Origin: Streptomyces canus | GTDB lineage: Bacteria; Actinomycetota; Actinomycetes; Streptomycetales; Streptomycetaceae | Direction of reading: 5' to 3' | NCBI RefSeq assembly: GCF_030815415.1 | Contig: NZ_JAUSWW010000001.1 | Location: forward strand, 1,612,001 to 1,676,000 | DNA: 64,000 nt | Shown here: piece after piece, positions 44,094 to 54,042 of the stretch | Layout of the letters: each line of letters starts with the position of its first letter | Position numbering within the stretch: position 1 is the stretch's first letter | Notes under the pieces: generated by a model | The model's database searches: none | What the model was told of the DNA's origin: nothing | What the model saw: only the letters and a program-made list of their open reading frames with translations | Position numbers and translations under genes: made by a program

Positions 44094-44500
44094 TCGTTCG
44101 GCTGGGTGAAGCGGATGCTGTTGCCGAAGGGGTCGCGTACGCCGCAGTCGATGCCGTACGGGCGCTCGGTGGGTTCGTCGGTGATCTCGACACCGCGGCC
44201 GCGCAGGGTCTCGCACGTCTTGCGGCAGTCGTCGGTGCTGAAGATGAGGTGGCCGCCCATGGCGCCCTTGGTGAGCAGGTCGCGGACCTGGGCCGCCGTC
44301 TCCTCGGACAGCGCCGGCTGTCCCGGCCGCTCCAGCAGGATCTGCCGGTCCGGGTGGCCGGGGACGTTGACGGTGAGCCAGCGCATGAACCCGAGGTCGG
44401 CGTCGGTGTGGACCTCCAGGCCGAGCTTGCCGACGTAGAAGTCGAGGGCCTCGTCCTGGTCGAGGACGTAGATCTGTGAGTGTGTGATGCCGGTGAACAT
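44090..44500 (-). CDS. VOC family (glyoxalase/bleomycin-resistance-like) protein
   Basis: A 136-residue protein with two beta-alpha-beta-beta-beta units: FTGITHSQIYVLDQDEALDFYVGKLGLEV and GGHLIFSTDDCRKTCETLRGRG, ending in CGVRDPFGNSIRFTQ. Metal ligands (His near 8, Glu/His in the second half) fit a metal-dependent member. ATG 44500 is chosen because a TAGCGT -10 box ends seven bases before it; GTG 44509 would overlap that box. Function cannot be named more precisely; a drug-binding or dioxygenase role is possible next to UvrA2. Confidence 0.8.
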   Translation of the reverse strand: MFTGITHSQIYVLDQDEALDFYVGKLGLEVHTDADLGFMRWLTVNVPGHPDRQILLERPGQPALSEETAAQVRDLLTKGAMGGHLIFSTDDCRKTCETLRGRGVEITDEPTERPYGIDCGVRDPFGNSIRFTQPND

Positions 44501-44507
44501 GCGCCTC

Positions 44508-44513
44508 ACGCTA
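44508..44513 (-). promoter_or_regulatory. -10 box of the VOC gene (leaderless type)
   Basis: TAGCGT on the minus strand ends seven bases before ATG 44500. No ribosome site is present. Confidence 0.5.
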
Positions 44514-44548
44514 CCGAGCGGGCCGGACGAAAACTTATCCAGAACTGC

Positions 44549-44950
44549 TCAGTCGCCCGAGGCCCTCGGCCGCGTCCACGCCTTCGTGAAGCACGTCGGT
44601 ACGGCGATCGTCGCGGTCTGCCTGCGGTACGTCCTCGGTGACCGGCCGACGATGTCGCGGAAGGTGCGGCTGAAGGTCCCCGGGCTGCCGAAGCCGACCG
44701 CGAAGCAGATGTCGGTCACGCTGCGGTCGGTCTCCCGCAGCAGGAACATCGCCCGCTCGACCCGGCGCCGCTGGAGATAGCGGTGCGGTGTCTCACCGAA
44801 CGTGGCACGGAAGGTGCGGGCGAAGTGCGCCGGGGACACATGGGCGATCCGGGCCAGGGCCGGCACGTCCAGCGGCTGCGCGTAGGCGCGGTCCATGGCG
44901 TCCCGGGCCCGCAGCATGCGGCGGTTGCTCTCTTCGGCGGTGCGGCTCAC
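44549..44950 (-). CDS. short AraC family transcriptional regulator
   Basis: A 133-residue protein that is almost only the AraC DNA-binding domain: two helix-turn-helix units, LDVPALARIAHVSPAHFARTFRATFGETPHRYL and RSVTDICFAVGFGSPGTFSRTFRDIVGRSPRTYR. There is no sensor domain. GTG 44950 lies seven bases after the OlsA-like stop, so it is probably made from the same mRNA. It may regulate the lipid genes or the VOC gene beyond it; both are guesses. Confidence 0.87.
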   Translation of the reverse strand: MSRTAEESNRRMLRARDAMDRAYAQPLDVPALARIAHVSPAHFARTFRATFGETPHRYLQRRRVERAMFLLRETDRSVTDICFAVGFGSPGTFSRTFRDIVGRSPRTYRRQTATIAVPTCFTKAWTRPRASGD

Positions 44951-44957
44951 CCCGCCA

Positions 44958-45773
44958 TCACATCACCTCCGCGACCAGCGCCGAGTGGATCCAGCCGGGT
45001 CGGTGCGACGTCGCGGGCTGGGCGGCCAGCGCGAGGGAACGGCGGTCGGCGTGGCTGCCGGGCGGGATGACGTCCCGTACCTCCACCTCGGCGACCAGCC
45101 CCCGCGCCGACACCACCCGCCACACCGAGGCGAGCAGCGTGTCCTCGCCGACGAAGGCGGGCGCGGTGCTGGCCGTGCCGCCGTCGAGTCGATAGCGCAG
45201 CCGTACCGGCTGGACGGGAACCCCGGCGTCCAGGGCGGCCTGGAACACGGCCCGGCGGAAGGTGCCCTGGGCGCGTCCGCACCAGGTGCTGCCCTCGGGG
45301 AACACCGCGACCGCCTGCCCGCCGCGGAGTCCCTGAGCGATCCGGGCGACCGTGTCCGGGAGGGCGCGCAGCCGGTCCCGCTCGATGAACAACGCGGCCC
45401 GGGCCACCACCGCACCCGCCACCGGCCACTGCCGGATCTCGGTCTTGGCGACCATCCGGGCCGGGCGCACGGCGGCGAGCAGCGGGATGTCCAGCCAGGA
45501 GATGTGGTTGGCGACCAGGAGCAGCCCGCCGGTGGGCGCGGCGGCGCCGGTGACACGGACCCGGACCCCCGCGGCCCGTACGATCCACCGGCACCACCGC
45601 CGCACCGACTCGGCGGGGATCAGCCCGCCGAGCGGCGACAGCACGACCCCGGCGAGCACCAGGACCAGGACCGCCGCCAGGCGCAGCACGGCGCGTGGTA
45701 CCGCCGTGCCGGACCCCGTCGGCTCCACACACGCCCCGGGGGTGCAGGGCGCGCTGGGCAGCCAGACGCTCAT
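44958..45773 (-). CDS. 1-acyl-glycerol-3-phosphate acyltransferase-like (OlsA-like)
   Basis: A 271-residue PlsC-type acyltransferase. NHISWLDIPLL contains the HX4D catalytic motif and VFPEGSTWCG the glycerol-phosphate-binding motif. One membrane helix (about residues 28-50) precedes the domain. ATG 45773 overlaps the stop of the upstream OlsB-like gene by one base (ATGA order TGATG on the minus strand). In the OlsBA pathway this enzyme adds the second fatty acid to lyso-ornithine lipid. A role in phosphatidic acid synthesis is the alternative, but the gene pairing favours ornithine lipid. Confidence 0.82.
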   Translation of the reverse strand: MSVWLPSAPCTPGACVEPTGSGTAVPRAVLRLAAVLVLVLAGVVLSPLGGLIPAESVRRWCRWIVRAAGVRVRVTGAAAPTGGLLLVANHISWLDIPLLAAVRPARMVAKTEIRQWPVAGAVVARAALFIERDRLRALPDTVARIAQGLRGGQAVAVFPEGSTWCGRAQGTFRRAVFQAALDAGVPVQPVRLRYRLDGGTASTAPAFVGEDTLLASVWRVVSARGLVAEVEVRDVIPPGSHADRRSLALAAQPATSHRPGWIHSALVAEVM

Positions 45774-46540
45774 CAGGCCGGTACGAGGGAGAGGAAGTGC
45801 CGCAGATAGCGCGGGTTGACGCGGCGCATCGACAGCAGCACGTACAGGTCGGCGACCCCGAAGTCCGGGTCGTGGGCGGGCTCTCCGCAGACCCAGGCGC
45901 CGAGGCGGAGGTAGCCGCGCAGCAGGGCGGGCAGCTCACCGCGGCCGGCGGCGGGCTGTCCCGGGACCCAGGGCAGCAGCGGTCGTACGCGGTACTCCTG
46001 CGGCGCCAGGTGCTTGTCCCGCACCCGCTCCCAGGCCGCCGACGCCAGCGCGCCGCCGTCCGCGAGCGGGATGGAGCAGCAGCCGGCCAGCCACTCGTGG
46101 CCGCGGTCGAGCATGTAGCGGGCGATGCCGGCCCAGATGAGCCCGATGACGGCGCCGTCCCGGTGGTCGGGGTGCACGCAGGAGCGGCCGACCTCGACGA
46201 GACCGGGCCGGAGGGCGTCGATGCGGGACAGGTCGAACTCGCTCTCCGAGTACAGCCGTCCGGCCACCGCGGCCCGCTCCGGCGGCAGCAGTCGATAGGT
46301 GCCGACGACCTGGCCGGTGAGGGTGTCGGTGACGAGCAGGTGGTCGCAGTGGGCGTCGAAGGGATCGATGTCGTGGCCCGGCCGCGGGGAGGACAGCAGG
46401 GCGCCCATCTCCCCGGCGAACACGTCGTGGCGCAGCCGCTGGGCGGCGCGTACGTCGGACTCGTCGCGGGCGAGGGTGACGGTGTAGCGGGTCGGAGCGG
46501 CGGACAGGGGCGGGGAGTCCAGAGCGGATACGGCGGTCAT
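45773..46540 (-). CDS. OlsB-like ornithine-acyl[ACP] N-acyltransferase (GNAT-like)
   Basis: A 255-residue GNAT-fold protein of the hemolysin-like/OlsB family: YTVTLARDESDVRAAQRLRHDVFAGEMGA, HDIDPFDAHCDHLLV, VVGTYRLLPP, EVGRSCVHPDHRDGAVIGLIWAGIARYM. It should join a 3-hydroxy-fatty acid to ornithine, the first step of ornithine lipid synthesis. ATG 46540 is 277 bases from the divergent HEAT-repeat gene. It is coupled to the OlsA-like acyltransferase. Ornithine lipids are phosphate-free membrane lipids; phosphate control of the operon would be expected but no Pho box was recognised. Confidence 0.83.
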   Translation of the reverse strand: MTAVSALDSPPLSAAPTRYTVTLARDESDVRAAQRLRHDVFAGEMGALLSSPRPGHDIDPFDAHCDHLLVTDTLTGQVVGTYRLLPPERAAVAGRLYSESEFDLSRIDALRPGLVEVGRSCVHPDHRDGAVIGLIWAGIARYMLDRGHEWLAGCCSIPLADGGALASAAWERVRDKHLAPQEYRVRPLLPWVPGQPAAGRGELPALLRGYLRLGAWVCGEPAHDPDFGVADLYVLLSMRRVNPRYLRHFLSLVPA

Positions 46541-46817
46541 GGCTCACTCCAGGTCACGGGCCGTTTCGGGGACGGCACCCGGTGGGCCGGTGGGTCCGGC
46601 CCGCACCCTCTGTTCTTCCTACGCCGATTGGCGTGTACGTGACCGCTTCCGGGAGCGCGGGTGTGGGGAGGCTGAACGGCTCGGGCCGGGTGTCGGGGGT
46701 GCCGGGCTCCGTCGACGGGCCGGTGTCGGACAGATGGCCGACGGGGTGAGGCAACCCCGGGCTCCGCAGGACCGTCTCTCTTCCGGAACTGATCACCGGG
46801 AGCGGAGGCGCACGCGC

Positions 46818-48806
46818 GTGGGGAAACCGTCGGTACAGGCGCTGGAGGAGTTGCCCTGGGAGCGGCTGACGTCGATGTATGCCGGCGTGTCGATCCAGGA
46901 GGTCCACCGAGTGCTGCTCCATCTCCTGCGCAGCGGTCCGGCCTCGACCGAGGACGACTGCTGGCCGCTGTTCTCCGCCCTCGCGCAACAGGAGCTCGGT
47001 GTCGGCCCGGCGGCCACGGCCACCCTGCCGTTCGTCGTCGCACTCGCCGCCGACCCCCGCACGGGCGCCCGCGGCACGCTCGTCGAGCTGCTGGACAGCC
47101 TGGCCTCGTGTGCGAAGCACTGCGCGCCGCACCTGGTGGACCCGGGCTGGCCGGAAGCCTGGGAACAGGAGCGCGCCACGATCCAGGCCCTGCTCTCCGA
47201 TCCGGATCCGACCGTACGACGGCTGGCCGTGCCCCTCGCGGAGGGTTCCGCCCGGCTGCTGGAGCGGTGGCGGGCCGAGCCGGATCTGTCGGTACGGCTG
47301 CCTGTGCTGTTCATGCTGGGCCGGCTCCCCGAGGACACCGAGGTCCGCGCGGTCCTGGCCGAGGCGCTGCGGGACGACGACCCCGTCGTACGGGCCGCGG
47401 CGGTGCACGCCGCCTCGGAGGCGGACCCCGGGATCGCGCTGCGGGAACGGGAGCAGGTGCTGACGGCCCTCGTCGACCCCGCCGTACGGTCACGCTGGGA
47501 GGCGGTCTGGTACATGCCGGACGGGGAGCACCCGTTCACCCGCGAGGCTGTCGCCTTCTGGACAGCCGTCCTGTACGAGGACATACCCGCCGAGGCGACC
47601 GCGTTCCTGACCCGGCTGGCCGCGACGGCGGACCCGGCCGAGGACACCGACCTGCTGCGGGCCGTGCTGAACCACTCCTGGCAGCTGCTGACCCGCCGAC
47701 GGTCCGTCGAACCCGCGCTGGTCCCGCTCGCCGCCGGTCTCCTGGACCACTCCGACCCCGCCGTGCGCTACCGGGCCGTCCATCTCCTCGCCGCTCTCGG
47801 CCCCGGGGCCGCCGCCCACGCCGACCGGCTCGCCGCGCTGCTCGACGACCCCGGCGAGGACGAGTTCCTGGAGGGCACCGTCGGCGAGCACGCCCGCTGG
47901 GCGCTGGCCCGGATGGACGACGCGAGGGCGCTGCCCGGCCTGGTCGAGGGACTGTGTGCGACCTGGCGCGGGCGTCAGGGCCGGGGTTACGTCATCAGCG
48001 ACCCGCGCAGCCCCGACCTCGCGGACGTCCTGGGCCCGCTCCGGGCGCACGCGGAGACTCTCCTGCCTGCGGTACGGGAGGAGTTGCGGCGGGAACTGGC
48101 CGACCCCGACCTGCCCGGCTCCGTGCTGGCCGACCTCCTGGCGACGCTCAAGATCTGGGGACCGGTCGCGCTGCCCGCGCTGCCGGAGGTCACGGCCTAC
48201 GTGGCGGACCGCTTCCGTTGGCACGAGGCCGCCGAGGCACTGGCGGCGATGGGCCCAGCTGCCGTCTCCGCCGCGCCCGCGATACGCGAGCGGATGGCCC
48301 TCCAACCACCGGAGAACCGCAGGTGGTTGCACTGGGTCCTCTGGCGCATCGGCGGCGCGGACCCGGCCGAGACGCTGCGGGCGCTCGGGGAGACCCTGCC
48401 GAAGCCGGGCGAGCCGCCGTACTTCCCGTTCGGTCAGCTCGCCGACTTCGGCCGCCGGGCCGCGCCGTACGCCGACGAGCTGCGGCGCGTTCTGGCGCAG
48501 GCCGAGGACGTCTTCGCGGTGGACGTGGCCATTGCCCTGTGGCAGGTGACGGAGGAACCCGAGCCCGCCCGCCCGCTCCTGGAGGAGCAGGTTCTCGCGT
48601 TCGCCTCGGGTGACCACGAGCTCTACGGACTGTTCCACTCCGCGTTGCGGACGCTGATCCGCTTCCGCGCGAGCGGCCCGGCGGTACGGGACGCCCTGCG
48701 GGCGCTGCGCGACCAGGACCGCCGTATCTCGGCGTACGGCGACTATCGCGCGATCCTCCAGGACGAGGAGTTCCGCGAGCTGATCGACGAGGCGCTTGCC
48801 GTGTGA
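46818..48806 (+). CDS. HEAT-repeat protein
   Basis: A 662-residue soluble protein composed of alpha-helical HEAT-like repeats: LSDPDPTVRRLAVPLAEG, LRDDDPVVRAAAVHAASEADPG, LLDHSDPAVRYRAVHLLAALGPGAAAHADRLAALLDD, AAEALAAMGPAAVSAAPAIRERM. No catalytic motif, signal peptide or membrane helix is visible. GTG 46818 sits nine bases after GGAGCGGAGG; the frame is open further upstream but without a start signal. Such repeats act as scaffolds for protein binding. Function unknown. Confidence 0.8.
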   Translation: MGKPSVQALEELPWERLTSMYAGVSIQEVHRVLLHLLRSGPASTEDDCWPLFSALAQQELGVGPAATATLPFVVALAADPRTGARGTLVELLDSLASCAKHCAPHLVDPGWPEAWEQERATIQALLSDPDPTVRRLAVPLAEGSARLLERWRAEPDLSVRLPVLFMLGRLPEDTEVRAVLAEALRDDDPVVRAAAVHAASEADPGIALREREQVLTALVDPAVRSRWEAVWYMPDGEHPFTREAVAFWTAVLYEDIPAEATAFLTRLAATADPAEDTDLLRAVLNHSWQLLTRRRSVEPALVPLAAGLLDHSDPAVRYRAVHLLAALGPGAAAHADRLAALLDDPGEDEFLEGTVGEHARWALARMDDARALPGLVEGLCATWRGRQGRGYVISDPRSPDLADVLGPLRAHAETLLPAVREELRRELADPDLPGSVLADLLATLKIWGPVALPALPEVTAYVADRFRWHEAAEALAAMGPAAVSAAPAIRERMALQPPENRRWLHWVLWRIGGADPAETLRALGETLPKPGEPPYFPFGQLADFGRRAAPYADELRRVLAQAEDVFAVDVAIALWQVTEEPEPARPLLEEQVLAFASGDHELYGLFHSALRTLIRFRASGPAVRDALRALRDQDRRISAYGDYRAILQDEEFRELIDEALAV

Positions 48807-48810
48807 GCTT

Positions 48811-48847
48811 GGCGGGACCGGGGTTGAGCACCACGCCCGGTCCCGCC
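48811..48847. terminator. bidirectional hairpin between HEAT-repeat gene and sdhB
   Basis: GGCGGGACCGGG (48811-48822) and its exact complement at 48836-48847 form a 12-base stem with a 13-base loop, between two converging genes. Confidence 0.75.
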
Positions 48848-48883
48848 CGTCCGCACTGGACGGCGAACGGTCGGTGAGGGGCG

Positions 48884-49629
48884 CTACCGCTTCGCCACCT
48901 TGCGCGTGGCTCGCAGCCATTCCTTGTTCATGCCGGTGATGGAGACCAGCGGGATGCCCTTGGGGCAGGCGGTCGCGCATTCGCCGGCCAGCGTGCAGCC
49001 TCCGAAGCCTTCTTCGTCCATCTGCGCCACCATGTCCAGCACCCGGGTTTCCCGCTCCGGCGCCCCCTGTGGCAGCACGTTGAGATGGTTGACCTTGGCC
49101 GACGTGAACAGCATCGCCGCCCCGTTGGGACACGCGGCGACGCAGGCTCCGCAGCCGATGCACTCCGCGTGCTCGAACGCGAAGTCCGCGTCCGGCTTGG
49201 GCACCGGCGTGGCGTGGGCCTCCGGCGCGGCGCCGGTGGGTGCGGTGATGTAGCCGCCGGCCTGGATGATCCGGTCGAAGGCGGTGCGGTCGACGACCAG
49301 ATCCTTGATCACCGGGAAGGCCGAGGCCCGCCACGGCTCGATGTCGATCGTGTCGCCGTCCTTGAAGGACCGCATGTGCAGCTGACAGGTGGTCGTCCGC
49401 TCGGGCCCGTGCGCATCGCCGTTGATCACGAGCGAGCACGCCCCGCAGATGCCCTCACGGCAGTCGTGGTCGAAGGCGACCGGGTCCTCGCCGCGCAGGA
49501 TGAGTTCCTCGTTGAGGGTGTCGAGCATCTCCAGGAAGGACATGTCGGAGGAGATCCCGTCCACCTCGTACGTGGACATGGCGCCTTCGGTGGCGGCGTT
49601 CTTCTGGCGCCAGACGCGCAGGGTGAGCT

Positions 49630-49633
<4 letters not shown>
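48884..49633 (-). CDS. sdhB: succinate dehydrogenase iron-sulfur subunit
   Basis: A 249-residue subunit. [16 protein letters not shown] is part of the [2Fe-2S] site, [15 protein letters not shown] and [11 protein letters not shown] bind the other clusters. It passes electrons from the flavoprotein to the membrane subunit. The start overlaps the end of sdhA by four bases. There is a Pro-containing insertion ([17 protein letters not shown]) near residue 135. The three-gene order C-A-B and a single large membrane subunit mark a B-type (Bacillus-like) enzyme. Confidence 0.93.
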
Positions 49634-51579
<1,946 letters not shown>

Positions 51580-51580
51580 C

Positions 51581-52288
51581 TCAGCTCACCACTCCGGTCA
51601 TGACGCCCACGGGTACGGCGAGGAAGCCGACCGTGAGCACCAGCGCAAGGATGTCGGCCGTGGCCTTGAGGGCCCGGTCACGGGTGCGGTTGCCGGCGCC
51701 CAGCGTCTGGGCGGCGCTCCAGAAGCCGTGCCGGATGTGCAGGCCCAGGGCCGAGACCGCCAGGATGTAGATGACGTTGCCGTACCAGGTGGAGAAGGTG
51801 TCCACGACGTTCTGGTACGGCCGTCCCTCCTGGAAGCCACCCGAGTGCACGGTGCCGGTTGTCAGGTCCAGCAGGTGCCAGACGATGAACAGGCCGAGGA
51901 TGATCCCGCCCCACCGCATGGTCCGCGTCGCATAGCTGGACCGCGGCTTCTTGTGCACGTACTTCGTCGGGCGCGCCTTGATGTCACGGCGGCTGAGCTG
52001 GTATGCCGAGATCGCGTGGGCGACCACCGCGACCACCAGCACCACCCTGATCACCCACAGCGTCCACTCGTAGTGCATGAAGGGCTCGCCGAGCGTGCGC
52101 AGCCAGTGCGCGTAGTGGTTGAACTCCCCCGGCCCGAAGAAGATCTTCAGGTTGCCGATCATGTGGACGACCAGGTACATCAGCATGATCAGCCCGCTGA
52201 CCGCCATGACGGTCTTCTTGCCGACGGAGCTGTCCCACACCATGCGTGCCATGGACGGTCGTCTGTCCGTCCGCGTTGCCAGAGCCAT
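51581..52288 (-). CDS. sdhC: succinate dehydrogenase cytochrome b subunit
   Basis: A 235-residue membrane subunit with five predicted helices. [39 protein letters not shown] and [20 protein letters not shown] hold His likely to bind the two haems. One fused subunit replaces separate SdhC and SdhD, as in Bacillus subtilis. GTG or ATG choice is clear at ATG 52288. It heads the sdhCAB operon and is divergent from a LysR gene 84 bases away, so it may be under that regulator. Confidence 0.9.
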   Translation of the reverse strand: MALATRTDRRPSMARMVWDSSVGKKTVMAVSGLIMLMYLVVHMIGNLKIFFGPGEFNHYAHWLRTLGEPFMHYEWTLWVIRVVLVVAVVAHAISAYQLSRRDIKARPTKYVHKKPRSSYATRTMRWGGIILGLFIVWHLLDLTTGTVHSGGFQEGRPYQNVVDTFSTWYGNVIYILAVSALGLHIRHGFWSAAQTLGAGNRTRDRALKATADILALVLTVGFLAVPVGVMTGVVS

Positions 52289-52346
52289 GAGTCAAGACGC
52301 TAGGGCCCGGGAAGCCGATCGGTCCAAGACATGGTCCGGCTTGATT

Positions 52347-52365
52347 CGATAGGCAGCGGCTATCG
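52347..52365. promoter_or_regulatory. LysR-type dyad between sdhC and the LysR gene
   Basis: CGATAG and CTATCG, seven bases apart, form a perfect dyad with the T-N11-A form of LysR boxes (ATAG-N7-CTAT). It overlaps the TATCGT -10 box of the LysR gene (52361-52366) and lies 59 bases upstream of sdhC. It could serve both self-repression and control of sdh. Confidence 0.65.
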
Positions 52366-52372
52366 TACGAGG

Positions 52373-53260
52373 ATGCAGTTCCAGCAGCTCCAGTACTTCG
52401 TGGCGGTCGCCGAGACCCGGCACTTCACCCGCGCCGCCGACCTGGTCCACGTGGCGCAGCCGTCCCTCTCCCAGCAGATCAAGGCGCTGGAGCGGGAGCT
52501 CGGGGCGGATCTGTTCCAGCGGGCCCGGGGCAACATCACCCTCACCGACGCGGGCGAGGCGCTGCTTCCGCTGGCCCGCCGGATCCTGGCCGACGCGGAC
52601 ACGGCCCGGCACGAGGTGCAGGAACTGGTCCAGCTCCGCAGCGGCCGGGTCCGGCTGGGTGCCACGCCGAGTCTGTGCACGGGTCTGCTGCCGGACGTGC
52701 TGCGCGCCTTCCACGACCGCTACCCCGGCATCCGGCTGCTGATCGAGGAAGGCGGTTCCCACGATCTCGTACGCGAGCTCGCGCGCGGCGCCCTCGATCT
52801 GGCCCTCGTCGTCCTCCCGCTGCCGACGCCCTCCCCCGCGCTGACGACGGTGGAACTGCTGCGCGAGGACCTGGTCGTCGTCTCGTCGCCGGAGGCCTCC
52901 GCACCCGGCGGCCCCACCCGCCGCACCGTACGCATCGCCGACCTGGAGGGCGAGCGCCTCGTGATGTTCCGGCACGGCTACGACCTGCGGGAACTCACGG
53001 TCGCCGCATGCCGGGCCGAGGGCTTCGAGCCGGACTTCGCGGTGGAGGGCGGCGAGATGGACGCGGTGCTGGGCTTCGTCCGGGCGGGGCTGGGCGTGGC
53101 CGTCGTACCGCGGATGGTGGCCGCGCGCTCGGGACGGGGGCTACGGGTCACACCGCTGGCCCGGCCGGGGCTGCACCGGACCATCGCGCTGGCCCACCGC
53201 AGCGACGTGGCCCCGCCCCGGGCGGCGCGGGAGTTGCAGCGTATGTTGCTGGAACGCTGA
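52373..53260 (+). CDS. LysR family transcriptional regulator
   Basis: A 295-residue regulator. The N-terminal winged helix (FQQLQYFVAVAETRHFTRAADLVHVAQPSLSQQIKALE) is typical, followed by a PBP2-like effector domain (VRLGATPSLCTGLLPDVLRAF). ATG 52373 is chosen over an earlier ATG because TATCGT ends six bases upstream (leaderless), and because the HTH starts at residue 2. It is divergent from sdhCAB and shares a dyad with it. It likely senses a small metabolite and controls the dehydrogenase. Confidence 0.9.
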   Translation: MQFQQLQYFVAVAETRHFTRAADLVHVAQPSLSQQIKALERELGADLFQRARGNITLTDAGEALLPLARRILADADTARHEVQELVQLRSGRVRLGATPSLCTGLLPDVLRAFHDRYPGIRLLIEEGGSHDLVRELARGALDLALVVLPLPTPSPALTTVELLREDLVVVSSPEASAPGGPTRRTVRIADLEGERLVMFRHGYDLRELTVAACRAEGFEPDFAVEGGEMDAVLGFVRAGLGVAVVPRMVAARSGRGLRVTPLARPGLHRTIALAHRSDVAPPRAARELQRMLLER

Positions 53261-53273
53261 GACGGAGGGGCCG

Positions 53274-54002
53274 TTGGATCCGAGTTTCAGGCCGGGCGAT
53301 GTACTGCGCGTGAGCTGCCCGGACACCCCGGCCACGGTGGCGTGCGTCTCCCGGGACGACATCTCTCTGCGCTGGCCCTGGTGGCAGCGGGACCCCGACT
53401 GCGACTGGATCCACTGGAACGGGCGGGTGGCCCTGCCGCTCGGCACCGCCCCCGGCGACCGTTCCCTGTTCCGCACCGATCCGCCGCCGGACCGGCTCAC
53501 CGCCGGCGACACCTGCACGGTCGGGATCCCCCCGGCCGTGGTGCACGTCATCCGGGTCGACCGCTTCGACCCGCCCCTGGAGACGGGACGGCTGCCCCGC
53601 CCCACCGTGTCCGTGACGGTCCTGGAGGCCGGGGTGGCCCGCGACCCGGAGCCCGGGGAGTTCGACGAGCAGGGCGAGGAGTTCTACCCCGAGGACGACA
53701 TCCCCTTCGTCCTCGAACTCCTGCTGCGCCCCTACGCGTTCCTCGAACCCGGCGACGAGATCGCGGACGCCGCGGGGCGGGCCTGGCGCTTCGACGGGCC
53801 CTGGGAGTGGTGGCCCTTCGACGGGGCGGGGCCGGGCGTCCCTGTGTGGCCGTTGGCCCTGCTGGCCCGGGACGGCGGCCCGCTCGCGCCGCACGCGCCG
53901 GATCCGGTCGCGCGGGCCACCGCGACCGGCTCGCATGCGGAGGAGGCGGCGCGGTGGCAGGCGCTGGCGCGGGTGCCGCCGACCGGCGTCGCGGGGCCGT
54001 GA
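53274..54002 (+). CDS. conserved hypothetical protein, Trp-rich
   Basis: A 242-residue protein I do not recognise. It is acidic and rich in Trp and Pro, with stretches RPGDVLRVSCPDTPA, RWPWWQRDPDCDWIHWNG, FDEQGEEFYPEDDIPF and FDGPWEWWPFDG. No signal peptide or membrane helix. Beta-rich throughout. TTG 53274 follows GGAGGGG with good spacing. It lies 13 bases after the LysR gene on the same strand, so it is co-transcribed with it. Codon use is like its neighbours. Confidence 0.7.
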   Translation: MDPSFRPGDVLRVSCPDTPATVACVSRDDISLRWPWWQRDPDCDWIHWNGRVALPLGTAPGDRSLFRTDPPPDRLTAGDTCTVGIPPAVVHVIRVDRFDPPLETGRLPRPTVSVTVLEAGVARDPEPGEFDEQGEEFYPEDDIPFVLELLLRPYAFLEPGDEIADAAGRAWRFDGPWEWWPFDGAGPGVPVWPLALLARDGGPLAPHAPDPVARATATGSHAEEAARWQALARVPPTGVAGP

Positions 54003-54042
54003 CGGCTCGCCCCGTCCCGCGTCACCGTACGGCTGTGACGGT

